From contig NZ_CP107811.1 in the NCBI RefSeq assembly GCF_036346105.1, forward strand, positions 2,486,501-2,550,500: 64,000 nt of DNA, read 5' to 3'. A program made the position numbers and the translations under genes. The notes below the pieces were generated by a model. That model had not been told where the DNA came from and searched no databases. It worked only from the letters and a program-made list of their open reading frames with translations. Positions 8,005-16,507 of this stretch are shown here, piece after piece; positions within the stretch are counted from its first letter, which is position 1, and each line of letters starts with the position of its first letter. Origin of the DNA: Streptomyces sp. NBC_00539. GTDB taxonomy: Bacteria > Actinomycetota > Actinomycetes > Streptomycetales > Streptomycetaceae.

Positions 8005-8951
8005 CGCGCGACCTCCGTACGGCGGAACATGTTGAGGTTGGCACGCAGGCGCTGGAACGGCGTCGGCGGCAGGCTCCGCGTGGAACCTCGGGCGAAGCGG
8101 CGCTCCAGGTAGTACTGGCCGACGCTGAACACGCTGGTCAGGGCGAGGTACCAGACGGATGCCACGAACAGCATCTCCATGATGGCACCGGCCGTGTTGC
8201 CGATGTTCGACGAGGCCCGCAGGAGCTCGGTGTACTGCACCGCCGAAACCAGTGAGGAGGTTTTCAGCATGTTGATGAACTCGTTGCCGGTCGGCGGGAT
8301 GATCACCCGCATCGCCTGCGGCAGCACGACACGGCGCATCGTCTTGGTCTGGGGCATGCCGAGCGCGTGCGCGGCCTCGGTCTGGCCCTCGTCGACGGAC
8401 TGGATGCCGGCCCGGACGATCTCCGCCATGTAGGCGCCCTCGTTCAGGCCCAGGCCCAGCAGGGCGACCATGAACGGGGTCATGACGGCGACGGTGTAGT
8501 TCTTGTAGATCGGCCCGAGGTTGATGTACTCGAAGATCAGCGACAGGTTGAACCACACCAGCAGCTGGACGTACACCGGGGTGCCGCGGAAGAACCAGAT
8601 GTAGAGCCAGGAGACGGCGCTGGTCACCGGGTTCTTCGAGAGGCGCATCACCGCGAACACGATGCCGAGCACGAGGCCCAGCGCCATGGCGGCGACGCTG
8701 ATGAGGATGGTGTTCCACAGGCCGCCGAGGACGGCCGGGTCGAACAGCTTGTCCCCGACCGTCGCCCAGATGACGTTGCCCTGGGAGAAGGCGTAGACGA
8801 GCCACGCCAGGAGCGCGACGACGATGACACCGCTGATCCAGCGGCCGTAGTGCCGTACGGGAATTGCCTTGATCGCCTCGTACGGGGTTCCCGAGGCGCC
8901 GGGTCCGGCCGGCGGGGTTGCGGCCGGACCCTTGTCGATCTTGTCAGTCAC
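8001..8951 (-). CDS. Amino acid ABC transporter permease
   Basis: 316 residues with a GTG start (VTDKIDKGP). A hydrophilic N-terminal 35 residues precedes five or so membrane segments. The His/Glu/Gln/Arg/opine permease pattern is present, including [10 protein letters not shown] and the EAA loop [24 protein letters not shown] that contacts the ATPase. It is the only permease in the operon, so it probably homodimerises. The gene lies 36 bp downstream of the binding-protein gene and is coupled to the ATPase gene. Confidence 0.93.
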   Translation of the reverse strand: MTDKIDKGPAATPPAGPGASGTPYEAIKAIPVRHYGRWISGVIVVALLAWLVYAFSQGNVIWATVGDKLFDPAVLGGLWNTILISVAAMALGLVLGIVFAVMRLSKNPVTSAVSWLYIWFFRGTPVYVQLLVWFNLSLIFEYINLGPIYKNYTVAVMTPFMVALLGLGLNEGAYMAEIVRAGIQSVDEGQTEAAHALGMPQTKTMRRVVLPQAMRVIIPPTGNEFINMLKTSSLVSAVQYTELLRASSNIGNTAGAIMEMLFVASVWYLALTSVFSVGQYYLERRFARGSTRSLPPTPFQRLRANLNMFRRTEVAR

Positions 8952-8987
8952 AATGACTGCCCTTCAGTGGAGCGTGGAGCGCGGGAC

Positions 8988-9944
8988 TTACTGACCGGCG
9001 TTGACCGTCGCGGACTTGACGGCACTGTCCTGCACGTTCCACTTCTCCAGGGCCTTGGCGTAGGAGCCGTCCTTGATGGCGGCGTCGAGGGCCTGCTTGA
9101 GAGCGTCGCGCAGCTGCGTGTTGTCCTTGCTCACGCCGATGCCGAAGAGGCCGACGCCGGTCTGCTGGCCGGCGATCTCGAAGTCGTTGCCGCCGCCGGA
9201 GGTCTTCACGGTGTACGCGGCGACCGGGTAGTCGTTCAGGTCCGCGACGGCGCCGCCGGCCTTGACGCGGGTCTGCGCCTCGGCGTCGGTGTCGAAGGCC
9301 TGGATGGTGAGCTTCTTGTCACCGCACTTGTCGGCCTGCTTCTTGAACTCGTCCTCGTAGGTCGTTCCGCGCTGGACGGCGACGGTCTTGCCGCACAGGT
9401 CGTCCAGGGTCTTGACGCCCTCGGGGTTGCCCTTCTTGACGAGGAGCGAGAGACCGGAGGAGAAGTAGTCGACGAAGTCGATCCCCTTGCCGATCTTCTG
9501 GCCCTTGTCGTCCAGGCCCTCCTGGCGCTGCTTGTTGTCCGTGATCGAGGACATGATCGCGTCCTCGCGGCCGGTGTAGATCGAGGTGATCAGGCCGTCG
9601 AAGGTGCCGGCGGTGAACTGGACCTTCACACCGAGCTGCTTGGAGAGCGCGTCCGCGATATCCGGGTCGACACCGACGATCTTGCCGTTCTCGACGAATT
9701 CCATCGGGGCGTACGCGGAGTCGGTGCCGATCTTGATGACACCGGCGTCCTGGATCTTCTTCGGGAGGGCCGAGAAGAGCGGGGCGCTGCTGGACTTGGT
9801 GCCCGAGGAGGCCGAGTTCCCGGAGCCGCTCTTGGTCTGGTCGCCACAGCCGGTGAGGATCAGGGCGCCGGCGACCGCGATCGCACCGACCGCGGCGATC
9901 CGGGACCGTGCGGCGGTCGAACGACGGGTGGTGCTTGCGGTCAT
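8988..9944 (-). CDS. Amino acid ABC transporter substrate-binding lipoprotein
   Basis: 318 residues. A lipoprotein signal peptide with twin basic N-terminus ends in LILTGCGDQ, giving Cys33 as the lipidated residue. The mature part is a periplasmic-binding-protein type 2 (SBP_bac_3) fold, with IKIGTDSAYAPMEF, GVDPDIADALSKQLG and DGLITSIYTGREDAIMSSI as family landmarks. It captures a polar amino acid outside the membrane and delivers it to the permease. The chosen ATG has CCGGAGGAAC upstream. Longer upstream frames are rejected because the signal peptide fits this start. Confidence 0.94.
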   Translation of the reverse strand: MTASTTRRSTAARSRIAAVGAIAVAGALILTGCGDQTKSGSGNSASSGTKSSSAPLFSALPKKIQDAGVIKIGTDSAYAPMEFVENGKIVGVDPDIADALSKQLGVKVQFTAGTFDGLITSIYTGREDAIMSSITDNKQRQEGLDDKGQKIGKGIDFVDYFSSGLSLLVKKGNPEGVKTLDDLCGKTVAVQRGTTYEDEFKKQADKCGDKKLTIQAFDTDAEAQTRVKAGGAVADLNDYPVAAYTVKTSGGGNDFEIAGQQTGVGLFGIGVSKDNTQLRDALKQALDAAIKDGSYAKALEKWNVQDSAVKSATVNAGQ

Positions 9945-10469
9945 GAGCTGGTTCCTCCGGCAGTGGGGAAAAAAGCATCCGAGAAGGGTCGGGCACGCAC
10001 CATCGAGTGCAGCGACCTGTGTGATTACGGCATCTTGCCATTCGGACTGCGACATTCAGGGTGGTCGTCAGGTCAAAATCGGATAACGGGCCACCCGGGG
10101 TTCCGATCAGGACTGCGGCTGCGGGGCCGTGCGGCCGCACTATGCACTGCCGACCCGCTGTTTGGCCGCAGTTTTTGCGGTGGGTCTCGCCCCTCGGACG
10201 GTAACGTCCGGACTTTTAGGTGAAACCGGGGCAAGAGACCTGCGAACGTGAGGCAATCGACTCGTCCGGGCGGGCGTTTTTCAGGTAGAACAGATCCTTA
10301 CACCCCTCATCCGGGGCCCAGGGCGCGTGTGCGGCGCGCCCGCGCGTACGAAACCTCCCCTTCGCGGAGGCGGGACGAACCCGTCGATGCGGAGACGGAC
10401 GCGGTGCCCGCCCACCCCTTAACCAGGAGTGGCCACCCTCAACGATTAAAGACTTAAGGGGTCAAACAA
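9945..10469. other. 525-bp divergent intergenic region (ABC operon / malic enzyme)
   Basis: No convincing gene. It contains a small dyad CGGAC-GGTAAC-GTCCG at 10196-10211, AT-richer patches (TTTTTCAGGTAGAACAGAT near 10273) that may hold a promoter for malic enzyme, and TTGACC on the minus strand near 10077 that may be part of the transporter promoter. A 70-codon frame at 10248-10457 lacks coding character. Confidence 0.6.
10414..10462 (+). promoter_or_regulatory. Leader stem-loop overlapping malic enzyme Shine-Dalgarno
   Basis: ACCCCTTAA (10414-10422) and TTAAGGGGT (10454-10462) form a perfect 9-bp inverted repeat around a 31-nt loop. The right arm contains AAGGGG, 8 nt before the GTG of malic enzyme. 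Pairing would hide the ribosome-binding site; as DNA it could equally be an operator. Confidence 0.5.
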
Positions 10470-11672
10470 GTGGCAGCGGAGATCGTCAATCCTCGCAGCG
10501 ACAGCGTGACGGACAACAACCCCGACGCGGTGTTCGCACTGCACCGGGGCGGCAAGATGGCCGTGCAGGCCACCGTGCCGGTCCGCGACAAGGACGACTT
10601 GTCCCTCGCCTACACGCCCGGCGTGGCGAAGGTCTGCAGCGCCATCGCGGAGAACCCGGAACTCGTCAACGAGTACACGTGGAAGTCCAACGTGGTCGCC
10701 GTCGTCACCGACGGCACGGCCGTGCTCGGCCTCGGGGACATCGGTCCCGAGGCCTCCCTCCCGGTGATGGAGGGCAAGGCCATCCTGTTCAAGCAGTTCG
10801 GTGGAGTGGACGCGGTCCCGATCGCGCTCGCCACCAAGGACACGGACGAGATCATCGAGACGGTCATCCGTCTCGCCCCGTCCTTCGGCGGGGTGAACCT
10901 GGAGGACATCTCCGCCCCCCGCTGCTTCGAGATCGAGCGCCGGCTCCAGGAAGCCCTGGACATCCCGATCTTCCACGACGACCAGCACGGCACGGCCATC
11001 GTGACGCTGGCCGCCCTGCGCAACGCGGCGAAGCTCACCGGCCGCACCCTCGGCGACCTGCGCGCCGTGATCTCGGGTGCGGGCGCGGCGGGCATCGCCA
11101 TCGCCAAGATCCTCGTGGACGCCGGCATCGGCGACGTGTGCGTCACCGACCGCAAGGGCGTCGTCTCGGCGGACCGCTCGGACCTGACGGACGTCAAGGC
11201 CGAGATCGCGGGCCTCACGAACAGGACCGGCCAATCCGGCCCCCTGGAAGCGGCCCTGTCCGGCGCGGACGTCTTCATCGGCGTCTCCGGCGGCACGGTC
11301 CCCGAGGAGGCGGTGGCGACCATGGCGAAGGACTGCTTCGTCTTCGCCATGGCCAACCCGAACCCGGAGGTCCATCCCGACGTCGCGCACAAGTACGCGG
11401 CGGTCGTGGCCACCGGCCGGTCGGACTTCCCGAACCAGATCAACAACGTGCTGGCCTTCCCGGGCATCTTCGCGGGCGCCCTCAAGGTGCGCGCGACCCG
11501 GATCACCGAGGGCATGAAGATCGCCGCCGCCGACGCCATCGCGGGCGTCGTGGGTGACGAGCTCGCCGCCGACTACGTGATCCCCTCGCCGTTCGACGAG
11601 CGCGTCGCCGAGGCCGTCGCGGCCGCGGTCGCCGCCGCGGCGAAGGCGGACGGCGTGGCCCGCCTGGCCTGA
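10470..11672 (+). CDS. Malic enzyme (oxaloacetate-decarboxylating malate dehydrogenase)
   Basis: 400 residues, the bacterial short malic enzyme. It converts malate to pyruvate and CO2 with reduction of NAD(P). Landmarks are the Tyr48 region LAYTPGVA, the Lys103 region MEGKAILFKQFGG, the metal site around 152-174 including FHDDQHGTA, and the nucleotide-binding GAGAAGIA at 203-210. The GTG start gives the conserved N-terminus AAEIVNPRSDSVT. Cofactor preference cannot be read securely; I recall the S. coelicolor orthologue at this locus as NADP-linked and tied to triacylglycerol and antibiotic supply. The gene is monocistronic, with a strong terminator behind it and a structured leader ahead. 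Confidence 0.95.
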   Translation: MAAEIVNPRSDSVTDNNPDAVFALHRGGKMAVQATVPVRDKDDLSLAYTPGVAKVCSAIAENPELVNEYTWKSNVVAVVTDGTAVLGLGDIGPEASLPVMEGKAILFKQFGGVDAVPIALATKDTDEIIETVIRLAPSFGGVNLEDISAPRCFEIERRLQEALDIPIFHDDQHGTAIVTLAALRNAAKLTGRTLGDLRAVISGAGAAGIAIAKILVDAGIGDVCVTDRKGVVSADRSDLTDVKAEIAGLTNRTGQSGPLEAALSGADVFIGVSGGTVPEEAVATMAKDCFVFAMANPNPEVHPDVAHKYAAVVATGRSDFPNQINNVLAFPGIFAGALKVRATRITEGMKIAAADAIAGVVGDELAADYVIPSPFDERVAEAVAAAVAAAAKADGVARLA

Positions 11673-11706
11673 TCGCCGCTCCGGCGGGACGCGTGACCGT
11701 ACGGGC

Positions 11707-11745
11707 AAGGGCCCGGCCTGATGGATCCCATCCGGCCGGGCCCTT
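11707..11745 (+). terminator. Terminator after malic enzyme
   Basis: AAGGGCCCGGCC (11707-11718) pairs perfectly with GGCCGGGCCCTT (11734-11745) around a 15-nt loop, 35 bp after the stop codon. Confidence 0.88.
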
Positions 11746-12192
11746 CCCGTTGTACTCGAACCTGTCGCGGACGCACCCTCCTGGCCCCCGAACCGGGAGG
11801 GGTCGCCGCGCCAATCGTGTGTCCGGGCGCACGGCGAAGCGGCGTACGGCCACACGAAGAGAACCGCGGCGCAGAGGACAGGCTGCAGATGGCAGGCTCA
11901 TGACGAGCGCGCCGCATGGCCAGAATGTTACCCCTGCCGGAGGGCTTGAATGACATTCCGGTTCACCGCCGGGACACCTCAAACCGACTGGTGCAGGTGG
12001 AAGTTGAGGGATGGACTACTCCTTCCGCCTGGACGCAGCGGATGGCCCGTTCCAGACGCGGAAAACCCCCTGTCCGGTTCCCACGCTCGGCGGTGGTCGT
12101 CCGAGGTGGATGCGGCGAAGGCCTCGGGCCACTGCGACGAAGGCCTCACCCGCCGCGCCCCGACAGGGGTGGCCCCTCGCGCTACCGGGCGG
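11746..12192. other. 447-bp intergenic region without a convincing gene
   Basis: Lower GC than the surroundings, and codon usage in every frame lacks the third-position GC bias of the flanking genes. An 81-codon frame at 11950-12195 has a GGAGG before its ATG but poor codon bias. The region ends with the -10 box of the next gene. Confidence 0.5.
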
Positions 12193-12198
12193 TAGCGT
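12193..12198 (+). promoter_or_regulatory. -10 box of a probable leaderless promoter
   Basis: TAGCGT sits 6 nt before the ATG of the downstream dehydrogenase with no Shine-Dalgarno between. Transcription would start at or next to the A of ATG. Confidence 0.65.
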
Positions 12199-12204
12199 CG
12201 CGGC

Positions 12205-13167
12205 ATGTTCGCTGCCTATGCCGCCCGAATCGACCGCGACCAGCCGCTGAACGGCCTTGAACTGGGCGAACGCCCGGCTCCCGGGGCCCGCCCCGGCTGG
12301 GTGACCGTCAACGTCAAGGCCGCCTCCCTCAACCACCACGACCTGTGGTCGCTGCGCGGGGTGGGCCTCGGCGAGGACAAGCTCCCCATGATCCTCGGCT
12401 GCGACGCCGCCGGGACCGACCAGGACGGCAACGAGGTCGTCCTGCACTCCGTCATCGGCCAGAGCGGCCACGGGGTCGGCCCGGACGAGCCGCGGTCGAT
12501 CCTGACCGAGCGTTACCAGGGCACCTTCGCGGAGCAGGTGACGGTCCCCGCCTGGAACGTGCTGCGCAAGCCCGCCGAGCTGTCCTTCGAGGAGGCCGCC
12601 TGCCTGCCGACGGCGTGGCTGACGGCCTACCGGATGCTGTTCACCAACGCCGGTGTGCGGCCGGGGGACTCGGTCCTCGTCCAGGGCGCGGGCGGCGGCG
12701 TCGCCACCGCCGCGATCGTCCTCGGCAAGGCGGCCGGCCTGCGGGTCTTCGCCACGAGCCGGGACGAGGCGAAGCGCAAGCGCGCGGTGGAACTGGGCGC
12801 GGTGGAGGCGTACGAGCCGGGCGCGCGGCTGCCGCAGCGGGTGGACGCCGTCATCGAGACGGTGGGCGCGGCCACCTGGTCGCACTCGGTGAAGTCCCTG
12901 CGCCCGGGCGGCACCCTGGTCATCTCGGGCGCGACGAGCGGGGACCGGCCGGCGCACGCGGAACTGACGCGGATCTTCTTCCTGGAGCTGCGGGTGGTCG
13001 GCTCCACGATGGGCTCGAAGGACGAGCTGGAGGACCTGCTGTCGTTCTGCGCGGCCACCGGAGTGCGGCCCGTCATCGACGAGGTCCTCCCCCTGGACCG
13101 CGCCCGCGAGGGCTTCGGAAAGCTCGCCTCGGGCGACCTGTTCGGCAAGATCGTCCTCACGGTCTGA
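12205..13167 (+). CDS. Zinc-binding-type / quinone-oxidoreductase-like MDR dehydrogenase
   Basis: 320-residue medium-chain dehydrogenase/reductase. N-terminal GroES-like domain includes SLNHHDLWSLRG and ILGCDAAG. The Rossmann domain starts at VLVQGAGGGVATAAIVLGKAAG and continues GLRVFATSRDEAKR. The structural-zinc cysteine cluster of classical alcohol dehydrogenases is absent, so despite common 'zinc-binding dehydrogenase' naming it is closer to quinone oxidoreductases. It probably uses NADPH; the substrate is unknown. The ATG start is supported by a leaderless -10 box. The gene stands alone, convergent with the PadR gene. Confidence 0.88.
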   Translation: MFAAYAARIDRDQPLNGLELGERPAPGARPGWVTVNVKAASLNHHDLWSLRGVGLGEDKLPMILGCDAAGTDQDGNEVVLHSVIGQSGHGVGPDEPRSILTERYQGTFAEQVTVPAWNVLRKPAELSFEEAACLPTAWLTAYRMLFTNAGVRPGDSVLVQGAGGGVATAAIVLGKAAGLRVFATSRDEAKRKRAVELGAVEAYEPGARLPQRVDAVIETVGAATWSHSVKSLRPGGTLVISGATSGDRPAHAELTRIFFLELRVVGSTMGSKDELEDLLSFCAATGVRPVIDEVLPLDRAREGFGKLASGDLFGKIVLTV

Positions 13168-13359
13168 CGAAGACCCGGGCCACCGCTTCCGGCCTCGCCG
13201 GCGATCGAGGCGCGGCGTGCGGGTGCGGGGTGCGGGTGCGGGGCGGAGCCCCGGGAGGCCCCGGGAGGCCCGGCGCAGCGAGGGCCCACCCACCGGCCGG
13301 GGCCGACCGGGCCCAGCCGGACCGGGCCGCCCCGGCCGGGGCCTGCGCCCGGTCGGGGC
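13168..13359. other. Repetitive GC-rich spacer between convergent genes
   Basis: Contains short tandem GTGCGGG units near 13213-13240 and two copies of GGGGCCTRCGCCCGGTC near 13336-13373, the second reaching the PadR 3' end. No gene and no clean terminator hairpin were recognised. Confidence 0.5.
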
Positions 13360-14265
13360 CTACGCCCGGTCGGGGCGGAGCGCCGCCGTGACGCGGGCCG
13401 CCGCCGCGGCCAGGTGGGCGCGGGCCTCGGCCAGCTGCGCCGGCGACACCCCGTGGTCCCGCGCGGCGTCGCGGATGTCGTCGCGGAAGCGGTCCAGCAG
13501 CCGGTCCAGGTCCCGCGTCGGGTCGGCCGTCGGGGCCAGGTCCTCGGCCCAGTCCGACGGTGGCGTCGGGGCGCTCGGCCGACCGGCCTGCGCATCCGTA
13601 CCTCCGTGGCCGCCCGCGCCACCCAGCCACGCACCCGCCAGGCTCCCCAGCACGCCGCCCGACTTCGCGAACTGCTCCTGGAGCTGGCTCGCGATCCGCT
13701 GGACCTCCTCGCGCGCCCGCTCCTGCGCCTCCTTCGCCTGGCGGCGCGCCTGCTGCGCCTCCTCGCGCGCCCGGCGGCTCTCGTCCTTCGCCCGCCGCGC
13801 CTGCTCCTTCCACTCCGCCTTGGCCTTGCGGAGCTCCTCCTTGGCCGCCTTCCAGCCCTCGTCCTCGACGTGGTCGGCCGTCGCCGAGGCGGCCGCCGCC
13901 CGCATCTCGCGCCGCAGGTCCCCGGCCGCGCCCCGGACGTCGTCCCGGATCTCCGCGGCCAGTTCGGAGACCGAGTCGCGGATCTCCAGCTCCAGGTCGG
14001 CGAGTTCACCGACCCGGTCGGCCAGTTCGGCGCGGCCCGCCTCGGTGATGGAGTACACCTTGCGCCCGCCTTCGGTGGCGTGCGTGACCAGCCCCTCCGC
14101 CTCCAGCTTGGCGAGCCGGGGGTACACCGTTCCCGCGGAGGGCGCGTACAGCCCCTGGAACCGTTCCTCCAGCAGGCGGATCACCTCGTACCCGTGGCGC
14201 GGTGCCTCGTCCAGCAGCTTGAGCAGGTACAGGCGCAGGCGTCCGTGGGCGAAGACGGGCGGCAT
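13360..14265 (-). CDS. PadR-family regulator with long coiled-coil C-terminus
   Basis: 301 residues, about twice the length of a small PadR. Residues 1-80 are the winged-helix PadR domain (LYLLKLLDEAPRHGYEVIRLLEE ... GTVYPRLAKLEAEGLV ... YSITEAGRAEL). Residues of about 85-195 are a highly charged Arg/Lys/Glu/Ala helix, almost certainly a coiled coil. Residues 197-240 are Gly-rich, then a final helical domain begins at about 245. Its ATG directly abuts the TGA of the upstream DUF4097 gene, so the two are co-translated. PadR proteins typically repress their own operon; a palindrome-rich stretch upstream of the DUF4097 gene is a candidate operator. Confidence 0.93.
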   Translation of the reverse strand: MPPVFAHGRLRLYLLKLLDEAPRHGYEVIRLLEERFQGLYAPSAGTVYPRLAKLEAEGLVTHATEGGRKVYSITEAGRAELADRVGELADLELEIRDSVSELAAEIRDDVRGAAGDLRREMRAAAASATADHVEDEGWKAAKEELRKAKAEWKEQARRAKDESRRAREEAQQARRQAKEAQERAREEVQRIASQLQEQFAKSGGVLGSLAGAWLGGAGGHGGTDAQAGRPSAPTPPSDWAEDLAPTADPTRDLDRLLDRFRDDIRDAARDHGVSPAQLAEARAHLAAAAARVTAALRPDRA

Positions 14266-15189
14266 TCAGAGCACCTTCTTGTCGAGCGCGAGCGGGGCGG
14301 GGGCGTCGGGGCCCTCGGCCGCCGGGCGGCGCAGCAGGGCGATGGCGCCGGAGACGGTGGTGGCGCGCAGCGTCCCGGTGCCGGCGCCGAGCGTGCCGGT
14401 GATCCGCTTGGCGGCCCACTGGCCGGTGATCCGCAGGTCCTCGAAGGCGTTGGAGACGCCGCCGGTAGCGGTGTTGGCCTCCACGCGGGCGTCGGCGGGG
14501 TGCGGGAGGCGGATCGCCACCTGTCCGGAGACGGAGTTCAGGGTGATGTCCACGGGCCGCGTGTCGGCCGGGTCGAGCACGAGGTCGATGAGCATGTCAC
14601 CACTGACCGAGTCGGCCCGGACGCTGCCGCCCGCGCCGTCGACGACGGTCAGGCCGCCGGAGACGGAGTGGAAGGCGAGTTCGCCGTTCACGGACTGCGC
14701 CTCGACGCTCCCGGACACGGTGTTGGCCTTGACCCTGCCGGAGAGCCCGACCAGCGTCGTGTCGCCGCTGACGCCGTTGACGTCGGTGGCACCGCTGATG
14801 CCGGAGACGAAGGCGGCCGCGCTGACGGTGGCCAGCTGGACGAGGGTGGCGGCGGGCACGGTCAGGGTGACGGTGGCGCTGCGCTCCCAGGCCTTGCGGC
14901 CGTCGGCGGAGCCGGTCCAGGCCTTCCAGGGCTTGCCCTCGAACCACTTCTTGAAGCCCTGGGAACCGTTCCAGGGCAGGTCCTCGTAGGAGAGGGTGAG
15001 GGTGCCGCCCTCCTGTACGACGTGCAGGGGCGGCCCCTCGACCTCGGCCACTTCGAGGCGGGCCGGCCCGTCGTCTGCGGCGACGACGTTCACGGTGCCG
15101 CCGACGACGCGGACGCGGAGTTCGGTCACCGGCTGCTCGAAGGTGAGCTTCTGCGGTTCGGCGACGGACCACGTCATCTGCTCTGCCAT
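14266..15189 (-). CDS. DUF4097-family beta-strand repeat protein
   Basis: 307 residues, made of short repeated beta strands with recurring Val-Ser-Gly triplets (GVSGDT, TVSGSV, SVSGGL, SVSGDM, SVSGQV, TVSGAI), the pattern of DUF4097 / putative adhesin proteins. No signal peptide or membrane segment is visible, so it appears cytosolic in spite of the adhesin name. Function is unknown. It is first gene of an operon with the PadR regulator, with TGA and ATG abutting. The ATG start has AGGAGG 8 nt upstream. The family is often paired with PadR regulators in Streptomyces, suggesting a shared regulatory role. Confidence 0.88.
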   Translation of the reverse strand: MAEQMTWSVAEPQKLTFEQPVTELRVRVVGGTVNVVAADDGPARLEVAEVEGPPLHVVQEGGTLTLSYEDLPWNGSQGFKKWFEGKPWKAWTGSADGRKAWERSATVTLTVPAATLVQLATVSAAAFVSGISGATDVNGVSGDTTLVGLSGRVKANTVSGSVEAQSVNGELAFHSVSGGLTVVDGAGGSVRADSVSGDMLIDLVLDPADTRPVDITLNSVSGQVAIRLPHPADARVEANTATGGVSNAFEDLRITGQWAAKRITGTLGAGTGTLRATTVSGAIALLRRPAAEGPDAPAPLALDKKVL

Positions 15190-15238
15190 GGTTCTGATCC
15201 TCCTCGTGGACGCACGAACGGGGCTCGACGCTCGCAAC

Positions 15239-15271
15239 ATATCGCGTCTTCTGAGAACACGATATATCGCG
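15239..15271 (-). promoter_or_regulatory. Candidate PadR operator upstream of the DUF4097-padR operon
   Basis: ATATCGCG (15239-15246) is repeated at 15264-15271, the second inside the 10-bp palindrome CGATATATCG (15260-15269). ATATCG...CGATAT also forms an inverted repeat. This AT-rich dyad lies about 50-80 bp upstream of the operon start, where autoregulation would be expected. Confidence 0.5.
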
Positions 15272-15366
15272 GATCGGCGAAGTCAAGCGGCCGACACGCC
15301 GGCACGCGCGGGCAGCCCGGCGACCGGACGGGGTCCGGGGCCGGGGGACGTGGGTGAGGAGCGGGG

Positions 15367-16299
15367 TTACGCGGCCAGCAGCGGGCTCGCGTGGTGGTGC
15401 AGCCACGCCCGGTAGGGCGGGGTGCGCAGGGCTGCTTCGCGATAGGCGGCGCGGAGGTCCTCGTACACCTCGGCGTGCGCGCCCGGCCGGCTCGCCAGCA
15501 GCAGCCGTACGGCGAGCGGGTCGCCGGAGAGCGGCCGGATCGCCATGTCGTCGCGGGGGCCGGAGGTGGGCTGGCAGGGGGCGACGGCCTCGCCGGAGAT
15601 GATCAGCGAGGTCGCGGTGTGGTAATCGGCGTGCAGCACCGGCGGGTCCACGCCGGCGCCGGCGAAGACCCGCCGCAGGCCGTCCCACTCGCCGTCCACC
15701 GACGGGTCGACCGTCCAGCGGTCGGCGGCGAGTTCCCGTAACTCCACCACCGGCCGCCGCGCGGCGGGATGGTCCCGGGACATGGACACGAACTGCGGCT
15801 CCCGCTCCATCAGCACGCGCAGTTCCAGCCCCGGCGGCACCCGCAGCGGACACCCCTCGACCTCGTGCACGAACGCCACGTCCAGTTGCCCCGCGTCCAC
15901 CATCCGCAGCAGGGCGTTGGCCGACACGTCGACCACCAGCGAGGTCTCCGTCTCGGGCGAGCGCCGGTGCAGCCGGCGCAGCCACCCGGGCAGCGCCCGG
16001 CTCGCCGTGGAGCCGATCCGCAGGCGCGGCCCGCGGGCCACCGCGCGGGCGTCGGCCACCAGGGCGGCCATCTCGGCCAGCAGCGGGCGCGCCCGCCCCA
16101 GTACGGTGCGCCCGAACGGCGTGGGCCGGCAGCCGGTCCGTTCGCGGAGGAACAGCTCGCCCTCCAGGGCCCGTTCGATCCGGCGGAGCTGAGTGGTCAG
16201 CGAGGGCTGGCTCACGCCGAGCTGCCGCGCGGCCTTGTGCAGGCTGCCGGCGTCGGCGATGGCGCACAGTGCGCGCAGATGCCTGACCTCAAGCTCCAT
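15367..16299 (-). CDS. LysR-family activator of the adjacent metalloprotease
   Basis: 310 residues. N-terminal LysR helix-turn-helix (LRALCAIADAGSLHKAARQLGVSQPSLTTQLRRIE), then a type 2 periplasmic-binding-like effector domain. It is divergent from a snapalysin gene with about 208 bp between starts. In S. lividans and S. coelicolor such a LysR gene (snpR/mprR) sits divergent to snpA/mprA and activates it, so the same role is inferred. Dyads with the T-N11-A style of LysR operators lie next to the protease promoter. Confidence 0.92.
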   Translation of the reverse strand: MELEVRHLRALCAIADAGSLHKAARQLGVSQPSLTTQLRRIERALEGELFLRERTGCRPTPFGRTVLGRARPLLAEMAALVADARAVARGPRLRIGSTASRALPGWLRRLHRRSPETETSLVVDVSANALLRMVDAGQLDVAFVHEVEGCPLRVPPGLELRVLMEREPQFVSMSRDHPAARRPVVELRELAADRWTVDPSVDGEWDGLRRVFAGAGVDPPVLHADYHTATSLIISGEAVAPCQPTSGPRDDMAIRPLSGDPLAVRLLLASRPGAHAEVYEDLRAAYREAALRTPPYRAWLHHHASPLLAA

Positions 16300-16380
16300 G
16301 ACCAGAGGGTAGGGCGGCCCCCGTCGGCCGCACCAGCCACCGGTATCCCCCCTAATCCCGCCAATTTTACGGAAGTTGAC

Positions 16381-16416
16381 CTACCGAAAACCTACCGATA
16401 ACCCGGTGTTATCGGT
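16381..16416 (+). promoter_or_regulatory. LysR operator candidate upstream of snapalysin
   Basis: ACCGATAAC (16394-16402) and GTTATCGGT (16408-16416) form a perfect 9-bp inverted repeat. CTACCGA occurs at 16381-16387 and again at 16392-16398, an 11-bp (one helical turn) direct repeat. The dyad ends 91 bp before the protease ATG. Confidence 0.65.
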
Positions 16417-16507
16417 GGCTGACATCATCCGCCGAGCGGTGACGCTCCCGCAGACTCCGGTACCGAACGACCCACCCCCCACACCGGATGAGTAGGAGCT
16501 CCCCCAC

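Noticed and set aside
10248-10457. 70-codon frame upstream of malic enzyme
   Set aside because: Low-complexity Arg/Pro composition, no ribosome-binding site, and it ends within the malic enzyme leader.
11950-12195. 81-codon plus-strand frame with GGAGG before its ATG
   Set aside because: Codon usage lacks third-position GC bias, composition is odd (many Trp, Arg and Ser), and it runs into the promoter of the next gene. No family was recognised.
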